A DNA stretch of 64,000 bases, taken from Bacilli bacterium (lineage in GTDB: Bacteria > Bacillota_I > Bacilli_A > RFN20 > CAG-288). The stretch is taken from contig CAAGLY010000024.1 in NCBI GenBank assembly GCA_900770925.1, positions 6,236-70,235 of the forward strand. The letters are read 5' to 3'. The notes beneath the pieces are model-generated. The model ran no database searches. It saw only the letters and a list, made by a program, of their open reading frames with translations, and was not told the origin of the DNA. Shown here in pieces: positions 17,593 to 27,460 of the stretch. Position 1 is the first letter of the stretch. Each line of letters opens with the position of its first letter. A program made the translations under genes and the position numbers.

Positions 17593-19612
17593 ACCGATGC
17601 AGAAAACATCTATCGAGGTCTCGGAAAAGCACCCGGCCAAACGGCTGTTATCCTATGTCTTCAAATACTATCCGTTAAGGTTTGTCGGTGTCTGCGTCTC
17701 GATTATCTTCTCTGCTTTTGCTTCTGTCGCCGGAAGCTACTTCATCGGCACGATTCTGATTGATAAGTATCTGACTCCCTCTATCTATGTCGTAGATTCT
17801 GCAACCGGGAATCCGAGGATTCAGAATGGTGCTCCGCTTAGGCAGGCGAATCCGAAAGAGGTCTTCTCCTCTATCCGTTTCTGGGGAAGGAACTTCTCTT
17901 CGGCAAGGCTTGTCTTAGCCGGCATCTTCCTTCTCGGTATCTTAGCCGGATACTTCTATAACTACTGGATGGCTAAGATTGCCCAGGGTGTTCAGAAGAT
18001 CATCCGTGATGAGAGGTTCTCTCACAGGCTTGATCTTCCGGTCTCCTACTTTGATAAACACACCCATGGTGACATCAGGTCCGTCTATTCCAACGATGTC
18101 GACTCTCTCCGTGAAAGGCTTGCCCGTGCTGTTCCGATGTCCTTCTCCTCCATTGTCTCTAGGACCCTCTGTCTTATCAGGAGGATCGGAACGGATATCT
18201 ATAGGACAATATTAGTCTTAGCCTTCTCTCTCATCAGGTTGTTCCTCAGCCGCTATTTCGCCTCTCATTCCGGCAGGTACTTCCGTGCCCAGCAGGATGA
18301 ACTCGGTAAGATCAACGGATACATCGAAGAAAGGATCTCCGGTCAGAAGGTCATTAAGGTCTTCAACCACGAGCAGGAGAACATCGAGGGATTTAAGAAA
18401 CATAACGAAGAGCTGTTCAACGATTCGGTCAAGGCAAACCGTTATGCCAATAGGCTAAGGCCGATGATTAACCAGCTCGGTAATGTCCAGTATGCCTTCA
18501 TTGCTCTATTCGGAGGCATTAGGAGGATCAACCGTATCCAGGCTATTCACCTCTTCTCTTCGAACACTTCATCTATCTACGGATACTATACAATCGGTAT
18601 CATCTCTTCCTTCTTAAGGTATTCTAAGTCCTTTGTTCAGCCGATCGGTCAGATCAGCCAGCAGCTCAATTCTATCTCTTTAGCCTTAGCTGGTTCCGGA
18701 CGAATCTTCTCCTTAATCGATGAGAAGCCGGAAACGGATGAAGGTTATGTCGAATTAGTCAATGCAAAAGCAGACGAAAAGGGAAATCCTGTTGAAACAG
18801 AGGAACAGACCGGAAGGTGGGCGTGGAAACATCCGCATCAGGATAATTCTTCAACGACCTATACCTGGTTAAAAGGCAAAATCAACCTTAACCATGTCGA
18901 CTTCGGTTACACCAAGGAAAAGATTGTCCTCCACGATATTACCATCTATGCAGAACCCGGCCAGAAGGTTGCCTTTGTCGGTCCTACCGGTGCCGGTAAG
19001 ACGACAATCACAAACCTCCTTAATCGCTTCTACGATATAGCCGATGGCAAGATCCGCTATGACGATATCAACATCAACAAGATCAAGAAGTCGGACTTAC
19101 GCCGCTCCTTAGGCATGGTCTTCCAGGATACGAAGCTCTTCACCGGAACAGTGAGGGAAAATATCCGCTACGGAAAGCTCGATGCTAGTGATGAGGAAGT
19201 CATTGCTGCGGCTAAGCTTGCCAATGCCGATACCTTCATCCGTCAGCTTCCTAACGGATACGATACAAGGCTGAAAGATTCCGGATCCGGATTATCTCAG
19301 GGGCAGAGACAGCTCCTTGCTATCGCAAGAGCTGCTGTCGCTAATCCTCCTGTCCTGATCCTCGATGAGGCAACTTCATCCATCGACTCCCGTACCGAAA
19401 CGATGGTACAGAAGGGAAGGGATGCCATCAGGAAGGGACGTACTGTCTTTGTTATCGCCCATCGTCTCAGCACGATTAAGAACGCGGATGTTATCAGGGT
19501 CCTTGAGAACGGATGCATTATCGAACGCGGTAACCATGAGCAGTTACTTGCTGAAAAAGGAAAATATTACCAGCTCTATACCGGTAACGCAATTCAGCAG
19601 CAGGACGAATAA
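17576..19612 (+). CDS. ABC exporter half-transporter (MdlB/YheH-like)
   Basis: 678 residues from the ATG at 17576, chosen because GGAGGAGG lies 8-14 bases upstream; the GTG at 17567 overlaps the SD itself. Exporter membrane domain with a ~50-residue loop after helix 1 and another insertion near 390-430, then an NBD with Walker A GPTGAGKTT, LSQGQRQ signature, Walker B ILILDEATSS and H-loop His (IAHR): the catalytically complete site. THTHGDI-M-S, CLI-MM-IGT and LFGGI-MM-I are AGG-Met positions conserved in homologues. It overlaps the first half-transporter by 17 bases. Confidence 0.9.
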   Translation: MSKRIKPMQKTSIEVSEKHPAKRLLSYVFKYYPLRFVGVCVSIIFSAFASVAGSYFIGTILIDKYLTPSIYVVDSATGNPRIQNGAPLRQANPKEVFSSIRFWGRNFSSARLVLAGIFLLGILAGYFYNYWMAKIAQGVQKIIRDERFSHRLDLPVSYFDKHTHGDIRSVYSNDVDSLRERLARAVPMSFSSIVSRTLCLIRRIGTDIYRTILVLAFSLIRLFLSRYFASHSGRYFRAQQDELGKINGYIEERISGQKVIKVFNHEQENIEGFKKHNEELFNDSVKANRYANRLRPMINQLGNVQYAFIALFGGIRRINRIQAIHLFSSNTSSIYGYYTIGIISSFLRYSKSFVQPIGQISQQLNSISLALAGSGRIFSLIDEKPETDEGYVELVNAKADEKGNPVETEEQTGRWAWKHPHQDNSSTTYTWLKGKINLNHVDFGYTKEKIVLHDITIYAEPGQKVAFVGPTGAGKTTITNLLNRFYDIADGKIRYDDININKIKKSDLRRSLGMVFQDTKLFTGTVRENIRYGKLDASDEEVIAAAKLANADTFIRQLPNGYDTRLKDSGSGLSQGQRQLLAIARAAVANPPVLILDEATSSIDSRTETMVQKGRDAIRKGRTVFVIAHRLSTIKNADVIRVLENGCIIERGNHEQLLAEKGKYYQLYTGNAIQQQDE

Positions 19613-19620
19613 AACATTTA

Positions 19621-19667
19621 AAAAGCACCATCCTCTCAATTTGTTTAGACTAGGAGGGTGCTTTTTT
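19621..19667 (+). terminator. Terminator of exporter operon
   Basis: AAAAGCACC pairs with GGTGCTTTT, extended by TCCT/AGGA, and is followed by six T residues. It ends the marR-exporter unit. Confidence 0.8.
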
Positions 19668-19802
19668 GTTTCCTTAAAAGAATAAACAGGTAGAGTCCTT
19701 ATCAGAGCAGGAGGACAGATTGCCTTTACGGATTATTGCCAAGAAGCTGTGCCTTTAAGACATTCTCTTTTCAAACCAGAAAAAGAAAACTCTTTTTGAA
19801 CG

Positions 19803-19832
19803 GAAAACGGCGTCCTAGTTTTTAGGACGCCG
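19803..19832 (-). terminator. Terminator of the three-lipoprotein operon
   Basis: Ten-bp stem CGGCGTCCTA (19808-19817) with its complement at 19823-19832 and a 5-nt loop. On the minus strand it is followed by GTTTTCC. It lies 48 bases past the last lipoprotein gene. Confidence 0.75.
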
Positions 19833-19879
19833 CTATTGTCTTCTGTTAGCAGAGTTTCTGAAGGAAGAAAATAGACCTG

Positions 19880-21244
19880 CTATGCGCCGATTCTATGGTC
19901 GCCAATCGTTGTCTTGTTGATGTCAGTGACTTCCCTGGAAATTTTATCGCCTTCGACTAAATCAGCAACGATATGATAACTGACAGCAGCTTCATCATAC
20001 CAGAAAGTATAATCCAGGAGCTGGAACCGTAAAACGGTCTCATCAAACCTGGCAAATAAGTCAGTCAGGAAATCACTGGAAGCATTGAGATTCTTTTCTT
20101 CGATGACATACTTACCGCCTTCAATCTCTCTGGCCTTGAATGTCTTTTCATCTCCCCAATCAAGATCGATGAACGAATTGACAATGCTATAGATATCCTT
20201 ATAGGTGTTTCCGTTGTTATCCTTATAGACATCGCCGATAATCAGCTTATCCGTAGCATCATTATATAGCCTAGTCTTTACTACGCCATCTGAGACGATG
20301 AGACCGATATCATCTTCATCTTTGCGGTCAGTATAGGAGTAATAGGCATCGGTCCTATATTTGCTTGTCCTAGAATAGTTCGTAAAGCCTTCTGTCTTGT
20401 AGTCGCTATTTACTTTGATGGTAAAGTTTCTCCTGTTTTTCAGGTAGCCTAAATATTTGAAGAGAGAGCTTCCCTCACCGACTCGGACTTTCCCGCCTTT
20501 ATCTGTCGCGATATAATCCCTGATTTTCTGGTCCTGCATGGTAGTTCCGATGTTTTCAATCGTCATTACTGTCGTGCCTCTTCCGCTGGTTGTTTCATTG
20601 AACTCAACAGACAGCTGAAGATCCGAATTCGAATCGATAGTGAAATACCTGGAGTTTACATCGCTGTAAGTTGTGCCAGAATAAGTCGAGTCAGCATCAT
20701 AACCGGCTAAGGAGAAGAGAACCTTGCAGCTGTCATTGTTGATGCTCTTGAAATAGACACGGCCGTCTTCCTCTTTCAGATTCTGAGAATCGACATCTAC
20801 ATTCTTGAAAGTGTAGAGATTATCAAATAAGGAATGAAGATTGTTTCCGTCACTATCTAATGCATAGTAGTCTGAACTGAATACACCTTCTGTAGAAACG
20901 TTGAACCCATAGATTCCGTTTGCATCTTCGATGTATCCCTCCCTCTTACCATTCTCTGAGTCTCTATAGGTATAGACACCAGAGGAAAAAGCAATGGAGA
21001 AATCACCGCCATAATCCGTGATATCGAGAGTATAGTTTACATCTGACTCTTTTAGCGATTTTAATCGCTTGACTACCTTTTGAGTTAAAGTGGAATTATC
21101 CTCAGAAACTTTGATTGTAGCGGAAACGGGATGGCTGACATTATCAGATTTAGGTGCGCTATTTGTCGTGTTACCTGTTCCATTTGAGTTACAGGCAGAT
21201 AATAAGGAAACAAAGGATAAGAAATAGACTAAACACTTTTTCAT
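19880..21244 (-). CDS. Lipoprotein of unknown function
   Basis: 454 residues; signal with lipobox LSAC (Cys18) and an Asn/Ser/Thr linker. The rest is beta-rich and polar, with many Asp/Tyr/Ser residues and no transmembrane segment, so an extracellular cell-anchored protein. I do not recognise the family. Its ATG overlaps the stop of the preceding 780-residue lipoprotein by four bases, so it is co-translated with the two repeat lipoproteins upstream. In-frame AGG codons are present. Confidence 0.6.
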   Translation of the reverse strand: MKKCLVYFLSFVSLLSACNSNGTGNTTNSAPKSDNVSHPVSATIKVSEDNSTLTQKVVKRLKSLKESDVNYTLDITDYGGDFSIAFSSGVYTYRDSENGKREGYIEDANGIYGFNVSTEGVFSSDYYALDSDGNNLHSLFDNLYTFKNVDVDSQNLKEEDGRVYFKSINNDSCKVLFSLAGYDADSTYSGTTYSDVNSRYFTIDSNSDLQLSVEFNETTSGRGTTVMTIENIGTTMQDQKIRDYIATDKGGKVRVGEGSSLFKYLGYLKNRRNFTIKVNSDYKTEGFTNYSRTSKYRTDAYYSYTDRKDEDDIGLIVSDGVVKTRLYNDATDKLIIGDVYKDNNGNTYKDIYSIVNSFIDLDWGDEKTFKAREIEGGKYVIEEKNLNASSDFLTDLFARFDETVLRFQLLDYTFWYDEAAVSYHIVADLVEGDKISREVTDINKTTIGDHRIGA

Positions 21245-23583
21245 TGAGCTTTATCCTCTCTGGTTAAATGATAGGTAACGGATAATTTACCTTCTTCTTC
21301 ATCTTCCTCTGCAAAACTGACATCGATTTTTTCGTAATCCGGAGATGCAATGTTGACAGTCAGATCTTCAGCATATCCATTTGTGAAGCGGGTACTAGAA
21401 GATCCGGCAATACTGAATTTGCCTTTGTTTAGAGCATAGATGAAGTTACAGGAGTCATATACTGTTCCGTCGTGTTTGAAGATCTTTAAGATCGCATTGG
21501 AATCATCTGTGAAGTTCAGCTCGACACTATAATTGTGGAAGTCTTTATTGGCACCTGCCTTATAGGTTGAATTGCGGAGAATATTAAGTGCTTCGCTAGA
21601 TGTCAAAGGCTTGATGATCTTGACTTTGACTTCAGCATGGATGCTGCTATCGACATTAGAGGTTGCTTTGATGGTGACCGTGTGTTCCTTGTCTGTCCTG
21701 TCTTTGTTGCCCTTAAGATGGTAATATTTGATGCCGCTGATTTCAGAAGTGGTTATCGTAGCATAATTTTCATCGCCAGGGGCTAAAGAGACCGTAACGT
21801 TGTCATCAGCTCCATAAGGCTCCCTGTTGAGATAGAACTTAGTCTCGTCTTCACAGGTTATGCAATCATCAAGAGAAGAAAATTTTATTGCGGTCGGCTT
21901 AGCAATATTGACACTTAGCTCGTACTGCTTGGTTACTTTCTTGCTCTTGACAACGATAGTGGATTTGCCTGCTCCTACTGCATTTAAGGCCATCTTATTT
22001 GGGGCAATATCGATGACATCTGTGTTGCTTGAAGAAACAATCTGGATGCGATCAAAATTCTGATATGCACCCTCCGGTGAACAGGAAGTCGGCTTGAAAA
22101 TAATCGTATCTCCTCTTGTGAACTCAGTTTTAGGTTCTGCCTTTTCGGTATCGGTAGAGACATAGAAGGAGAGAGCAAAATCGGAAAAATAGAATTTGGA
22201 TGAGTCAACTTTAGGATTCGTTTCTTTCTGCCGTTTCCCGGATACAAGGCTAGCAGCGAAAGTTTCGTATGATTTTGCTTCGACCCCATCCTTGATGTTG
22301 AACGATTCATCGACATCAGTGTCATTGTAAATGTATTTGGAGAATGTGGCCTTACTGAAATTAGTCCCATCAAAGGTAAGCTCTAAAGTTAAGAAGGTGG
22401 CAGAGGAGTAATCCTTTTGCTTGCTAGAGAAGGTGATGGTGTTATCTGTTTCGGTCAGGGTGTAGGTGGTTGAATCGTAGAAATAAAAATTAAGTGTATC
22501 GGCAATAAAAGTTCCGACACCATAGCTGTAAACGGAGGAATAATAGGAAGAATAGAAGGCAGGTAAGGAAACAAAGCTTTTCGCCTTGCTTTCGCTTATT
22601 TCTCCCCTAAAGGAATTTTCACCGATTATGTTGCAGTCAGAAGAGATGGTCTTGCCTTCATTCCTGACAAGGGTGTACAGGCTGTTGTCTAAAAGACCAT
22701 AGTAGACAGTTTTTTTGGAGCCGTCAAAAGCTTCGATATCATCATAAATGTGATCGTCATAGATATGATAGCTGACATTGGAATTCTTTATGGATGAATT
22801 TGATTTGCTTGTCCTAGCTATTGTGCCGCTGACAATGTCGGTGCTTTCCGAAAAAGAGGCTTCTTTGATTCTTGCGTTGATTTTGTCCAACTTGATTTTT
22901 TCGGCATCTAAGCTAACTGAAATCGAAAATGTTATTGGGGTAACATCACTGTTTTCAACGCTGATCTTAATCTGACAGCTTCCGACACTGACTCCTTTTA
23001 GAACACCTGAATCGGATATAGTAGCCACGCTAGTTTTTGTTGTGGAATATTTGAATTTCAAGCCGGAAATTACCGGTGAAGAAGTGACGGATAGTTGAAT
23101 TTCTTCACCGATTGCTAAAACACTTCTGCTAAATGTAGTGGAAATGGAATCAATCTGGATCGTCTCAGCATTAGTAACTTTGATAGCTATGATTGCTTTC
23201 TTATTGTTTGTTGTAGAAATAATGAGGTTTGTTGAACCAGCAGTTTTTCCTGTGATTGTCTTATTTTCTTTATCTACAGAGATATAGGTTTCATCATAAG
23301 TATACTTTACAGCAGTTTCTGTGCAGTTCTCTGGAAGTATCTGATAGGAAAACTGTATTGTCTCACCGACTTTCAGACTGATTGTCTCCTCACTAGCGGT
23401 TATGCTAGCGGGGAGAACTTTTTCATGCTTGCTGGTTGAATTAGAGACGGAAGGAACATTCTCTGTTGCTTTTTCTGTCGCAGAAGGATTAGGAGCTATC
23501 GATGGAAGGGAAGAATTGTTCTGATTGCAGGAGAAGAGCAAAAGAGATGTTAGTGATAGAAGTGTAAAAGTGATTTTTTTCAT
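21241..23583 (-). CDS. Lipoprotein with bacterial Ig-like (Big2-type) domains
   Basis: 780 residues; lipobox LFSC (Cys19). After a Ser/Asn linker there are Big2-like Ig repeats: one near 60-135 (ISLKVGETIQFSYQILPEN, then VDKENKTITGKTAGSTNLII), one near 140-220 (AIGEEIQLSV, ATISDSGVLKGVSVGSC) and a later one (DIAPNKMALNAVGAGKSTIVV). The remaining middle and C-terminal regions are unassigned. Such proteins act as surface adhesins or scaffold binders. It is the middle gene of a three-gene operon, three bases after the 981-residue lipoprotein. Confidence 0.65.
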   Translation of the reverse strand: MKKITFTLLSLTSLLLFSCNQNNSSLPSIAPNPSATEKATENVPSVSNSTSKHEKVLPASITASEETISLKVGETIQFSYQILPENCTETAVKYTYDETYISVDKENKTITGKTAGSTNLIISTTNNKKAIIAIKVTNAETIQIDSISTTFSRSVLAIGEEIQLSVTSSPVISGLKFKYSTTKTSVATISDSGVLKGVSVGSCQIKISVENSDVTPITFSISVSLDAEKIKLDKINARIKEASFSESTDIVSGTIARTSKSNSSIKNSNVSYHIYDDHIYDDIEAFDGSKKTVYYGLLDNSLYTLVRNEGKTISSDCNIIGENSFRGEISESKAKSFVSLPAFYSSYYSSVYSYGVGTFIADTLNFYFYDSTTYTLTETDNTITFSSKQKDYSSATFLTLELTFDGTNFSKATFSKYIYNDTDVDESFNIKDGVEAKSYETFAASLVSGKRQKETNPKVDSSKFYFSDFALSFYVSTDTEKAEPKTEFTRGDTIIFKPTSCSPEGAYQNFDRIQIVSSSNTDVIDIAPNKMALNAVGAGKSTIVVKSKKVTKQYELSVNIAKPTAIKFSSLDDCITCEDETKFYLNREPYGADDNVTVSLAPGDENYATITTSEISGIKYYHLKGNKDRTDKEHTVTIKATSNVDSSIHAEVKVKIIKPLTSSEALNILRNSTYKAGANKDFHNYSVELNFTDDSNAILKIFKHDGTVYDSCNFIYALNKGKFSIAGSSSTRFTNGYAEDLTVNIASPDYEKIDVSFAEEDEEEGKLSVTYHLTREDKAQ

Positions 23584-23586
23584 CAG

Positions 23587-26532
23587 CTATTCTGTTACCT
23601 CAGCGTTGGTTACTGTGATTGTAATATCTTCTGATAACTCAATATAAGTATCATAATCAGTTTGGTACTTGAATTTATAGCATCGTATCAGCTTATTAGT
23701 GGCAGCAGAACGATAAACTAAATATTTCCTTCCTTCTGTTGTATACCTATTGTCGTCGCCAATATACAGAACCTTGATTCGTGTCCCTTCTTTAATTTTG
23801 TCCTTGTTTGTGTCGACATCGTCGTAGCCAAAAAGCGGAGATTTAGCTTGCACCTTGATGTACTTTTCACATCCGCTGGCAATTGTCACTTTATACTTCG
23901 TATAAGCTTTAGGAGCGAGTGTTAACGTGACGTTCTTGCTTTCTTTCGGGGCAGTGAAAACGATGTTAGCGGAGTGAGAATATGAACTGGTAACTAGTTC
24001 AAACTTGATATCTTCACCATCGGCCTTTAAAGCAATCTGACTCTTGTCGTCAATATAATAATCGGTTCCGGAGTTAAGAGTAACTTTGATTTTGTGCTCT
24101 GAATATAAGCTGAAGGTTTTATCGGCAGAGGCATGGATCGGCTCGCCAAAAGAAATATCGTCGACGGATACTTTCAAGTCAGCCTCTCCGGTAATTGACC
24201 TAGTGCTTTTTGCCGCTTCTGCTGTTTCCACGACAATGGTAGCATCTCCTGCAGGAGCAACGAACTGATACTTGTTTTTAAAAGTCCCTTCTGTGATCAG
24301 ATGCAATTCCTGCTCGGTCTCGCCAAACTTCAAAGTGACTTTAGAAACGGTGAATCCATTCTTGGGTGATACATATAGATATCCAGTATCGCCTTCATTT
24401 AATTTCTTAGAAGAAACCAGGGAATTCTTGGAATCATAAATGGTCTTTTCTAATAACCCAGAGTTTTTGTCTTCGATTGTGATTGTAGAAACAATAACTG
24501 TTTTTCCTACAACAGTGATGGAAACATCTTTGGTTCCCCTGGTAAATGTCCATTTATTTGAGTTGTCGTTATCGTTTGTCAAATCAGTAATCGATTCATC
24601 GTCTAAGGTTAGATTCGTAACTTTAAAGCCAAGTTGAGCAGTTACAGTAACAGTGACTTTATCACCCTGTTTGTACGAGGGTTTATCGGTTTTAATGGAA
24701 TACTGATCTGTGTGGGTGTTATCGACCGTTACTTTATTTAATTTAGTTGTGATGCAGGTGATATTGACCTTCCCATCCTCGGGAATTTCAAAACTATAAG
24801 TTGAATTGCCATACTGATTGCTTCCATAGGTGACTTCTTTCCCATCCTGATAGTACATTTTAGAAATCGCATATCCATCTTTTAGCGTTGGGAACACATA
24901 TACCTTAGTTCCAGGTACACCCGAGGTCAGCTTACTATAATCAGAGTATGTTGAGTATGTGCCAAATTTGATTTCGGTAACCGTTCCATCTTCAGGCAAA
25001 GTGAAATTCAACGTCTTGACTTCCACCAGCTTCCTGCTTAAAACAACATTTCCGCCATCGGGCATGATGAAGGAAAGAGTTTTCGTTGATCCGTCCCAGA
25101 TGCTTTTTCCAGGGACTTTAGTTAACTCGGTCTTTTTACCATCGATGGTTGCGCTATCGAAACCATCGATTTTCCAGCCCTCATTCGGAGTGATTTTCAG
25201 ACTGACCCATTCGCCTGGAGTGTAAGAAGTCTTGCCAACGACACTGAATTTATTTGAATCGGTAAAGGAAATTGACTTGACGCCTTTATAGGTACTGGTC
25301 CTAGTGATAGAGGACTCTGTCCCTTTGAAGTAATATGTGGTGAGTTTGTAAGTGAGTACATTATCAGACCTGCTATCTACGCCGAACTGTGTTGAAGTGA
25401 AACCTGTACAGGTGGCAGATACGGAGTAACCATCCTTGTAGATTACATAGAAGTAAAGCGGAGCATAATTATCGTCTTTTTTCGAATAATAGCCTCCATC
25501 TTTAATACCATAGATTTTATAAGAGCCATCCGTGGATGTATTAATGGTTGCTTTAAAGGAATCATCTCCCTTTTCCATTTCCTTCGCACCTTGGACTAAA
25601 AGGAGGTCGGCAGGATCAGAAGGCCTGATAAACTTTCCTGTGAAAGTAGAACCATCAGCGGTGGCTTTGTATTCAACATCGTTTACATAAAGCAGGACAT
25701 CATAAGAACTATAATAATATCCGCCTAACTTTGCAGTGAAAGTGACTTCAGTACCGACCTTGATTTCAGTAGATTTAATGCTTTCATCAGTGACTTCAAA
25801 TGCTTTTGTCGTTCCATAGGCAATCTTAAAATCGGTCAAATCCTTGCCAAGGATCTTATAACTGCTGAAATTGGAATTGATTTTCTTGGCGACCACACTA
25901 ATGTTAACTGCTTTATCCGGCCTAGTGAAAGTGTATTTCGAACCTTCGGTAATAGGAGTTAAAGCCACATCATCAGAGGTGATGGAGTCAAATTCGTAAT
26001 TTTCTTCGTAATTCAGGCTAAGAGTAACTTCTTCGCCGTATTTGGCTTCAAGAGAGGTTGCACCGTTATTGCCGAATGTGTAAGTGACACCTTTACTCGC
26101 GGTAACTGTGATTGCGTGGCTCTTCCTGGAAGCGTTGACGGTAACCAACACGTTCTTAGCTGGCATGACAAAGGTATAGGTCTTGCCTTCTTCGACAGTA
26201 GTTAACTCAGCATCGCCGGAGGTAATTGAATCAAAATGATAGTGTTCAGCATAGGTTAAAGCAATCGTAACTTCAGTTCCTTCTTCAGCCTCTAACTTAG
26301 CCTGACCATTGAAGGTTACGGTAACACCTTCGCTTGCCTGCGTAGAGGCTTCATATTTGACAATGACCGGTGCTGTGCTAGTAGATGGAATCGGTGCTTC
26401 ACTAGCAGACGGAAGAGTGGTAACAGGCTGACTACTTGGAATGCTCGTGCTCGGCTTGGCAGAATTGCCGTCGCAGCCGGCTAAAAGAAGCAGAAGAGAA
26501 GCAAGAGACAGAAGACTTTTTTTCTTTTTCAT
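23587..26532 (-). CDS. Large lipoprotein with InlB-type tandem repeats
   Basis: 981 residues; lipobox LAGC (Cys20), then a Pro/Ser/Thr linker and about nine or ten ~70-90-residue beta repeats of the pattern GxxVTLSL...Y-FDSIT...G-YTF-x-MP-x-x-V-I-V. The Met of the closing F-x-MP motif is ATG in some repeats (26164-26166, 25063-25065) and AGG in others (25921-25923, 25624-25626, and 24538-24540 where MG replaces MP), an internal demonstration that both codons mean Met. RBS TAGGAGG precedes the ATG. It heads a three-gene lipoprotein operon and is probably a surface adhesin; ligand unknown. Confidence 0.7.
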   Translation of the reverse strand: MKKKKSLLSLASLLLLLAGCDGNSAKPSTSIPSSQPVTTLPSASEAPIPSTSTAPVIVKYEASTQASEGVTVTFNGQAKLEAEEGTEVTIALTYAEHYHFDSITSGDAELTTVEEGKTYTFVMPAKNVLVTVNASRKSHAITVTASKGVTYTFGNNGATSLEAKYGEEVTLSLNYEENYEFDSITSDDVALTPITEGSKYTFTRPDKAVNISVVAKKINSNFSSYKILGKDLTDFKIAYGTTKAFEVTDESIKSTEIKVGTEVTFTAKLGGYYYSSYDVLLYVNDVEYKATADGSTFTGKFIRPSDPADLLLVQGAKEMEKGDDSFKATINTSTDGSYKIYGIKDGGYYSKKDDNYAPLYFYVIYKDGYSVSATCTGFTSTQFGVDSRSDNVLTYKLTTYYFKGTESSITRTSTYKGVKSISFTDSNKFSVVGKTSYTPGEWVSLKITPNEGWKIDGFDSATIDGKKTELTKVPGKSIWDGSTKTLSFIMPDGGNVVLSRKLVEVKTLNFTLPEDGTVTEIKFGTYSTYSDYSKLTSGVPGTKVYVFPTLKDGYAISKMYYQDGKEVTYGSNQYGNSTYSFEIPEDGKVNITCITTKLNKVTVDNTHTDQYSIKTDKPSYKQGDKVTVTVTAQLGFKVTNLTLDDESITDLTNDNDNSNKWTFTRGTKDVSITVVGKTVIVSTITIEDKNSGLLEKTIYDSKNSLVSSKKLNEGDTGYLYVSPKNGFTVSKVTLKFGETEQELHLITEGTFKNKYQFVAPAGDATIVVETAEAAKSTRSITGEADLKVSVDDISFGEPIHASADKTFSLYSEHKIKVTLNSGTDYYIDDKSQIALKADGEDIKFELVTSSYSHSANIVFTAPKESKNVTLTLAPKAYTKYKVTIASGCEKYIKVQAKSPLFGYDDVDTNKDKIKEGTRIKVLYIGDDNRYTTEGRKYLVYRSAATNKLIRCYKFKYQTDYDTYIELSEDITITVTNAEVTE

Positions 26533-26696
26533 CTGGAATAGACCTCCTAGGTAATTTTTTGCTGATTCCTAAATGGTTTGACCCGAATTAAATTTATGGA
26601 TTATTTGGCTGAAAGTTTTGGATTAAAACAATTAGAAACCATAATCTTATTTATTATACTTTATTAATAGGAGGCATGGGCGTTTTTCTTTTCCAT

Positions 26697-26720
26697 CAGA
26701 AAAAGGAGGTTTCCCTCCTT
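26697..26720 (-). terminator. Terminator of coaX-ECF operon
   Basis: Seven-bp stem AAGGAGG/CCTCCTT with a 4-nt loop; on the minus strand it is followed by TTTTTC. It lies 57 bases after the ECF component stop. Confidence 0.65.
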
Positions 26721-26776
26721 ATTCTGATTATTACCTAAGAAAACAAGATGGCAAAAGGCTTTGCCTGAAAGAAAAC

Positions 26777-27460
26777 TTATTTCTCAATAGATGGCGCGGT
26801 TTCTTCTTTCTTTGGTTCTTTCTTGACGAACCTATGAGGAAGAAGGAAGGAAAGACCAAGATGGTCTCCTGCTTGCTTTAAAGAAAAAGCAGTGACAGAT
26901 CCAAAGACAAGATTGACGGAAACCTCTACCCCGAAATTTGCAGCAGAAGAAATAAAGGCGGCAGCAAAGAAAGCTAAGGCATTCGTATCCGTTCCGTTCC
27001 TCTTGAAATAGAAGCAGGCATAGAAGAGGAGGAAGAAAACAGTGTTGAACAAGGAAACAGAAGCACAGGCTACCCTAGTGGCAATATAGCCTTTCTTTTC
27101 AAAACGATGGATAAGATCATAGAAGAATCCGGCTAAGAATCCAGCTAACCTTCTGGCTAAGTAGACAGTGACTAAAAAACCGGCAGGAGAATACTGGAAT
27201 AATACCGGTCCGGAAGGATCCCTTCCGGTTAATCCCTGAATTAAAGAGAAGGTTCCCCAGACAACACCGGCTAATGTTCCTCCGATAGGACCGAAGAGAC
27301 AGCTGATAACAGCAACCGGAATACCCATTAGAGTAATATTGAACAAGCCAAGATTGATGGTGGAAAGACCCGGAACAAAGGAGAAGATTGCCCTGATTGT
27401 GATCCTAATGGCGGCAACCGACATCGAATAGACGGCACTATTTCTGCGTTTCATTTTCAT
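26777..27460 (-). CDS. ECF transporter S component, probably for pantothenate
   Basis: 227 residues with about six hydrophobic helices and a charged C-terminal tail (KKEPKKEETAP). The helix pattern and the motifs ITLMGIPVAVISCLFGP and GTLAGVVWGTFSLIQGLTG are those of energy-coupling-factor substrate-binding membrane proteins. It starts on the base adjacent to the coaX stop, so the two are co-translated; that pairing points to pantothenate (PanT-like) rather than another vitamin. AGG-Met changes AI-R-IT-I-R-AI to MITIMAI, restoring a hydrophobic helix. The shared ECF ATPases and T component are not in the window. Confidence 0.75.
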   Translation of the reverse strand: MKMKRRNSAVYSMSVAAIRITIRAIFSFVPGLSTINLGLFNITLMGIPVAVISCLFGPIGGTLAGVVWGTFSLIQGLTGRDPSGPVLFQYSPAGFLVTVYLARRLAGFLAGFFYDLIHRFEKKGYIATRVACASVSLFNTVFFLLFYACFYFKRNGTDTNALAFFAAAFISSAANFGVEVSVNLVFGSVTAFSLKQAGDHLGLSFLLPHRFVKKEPKKEETAPSIEK

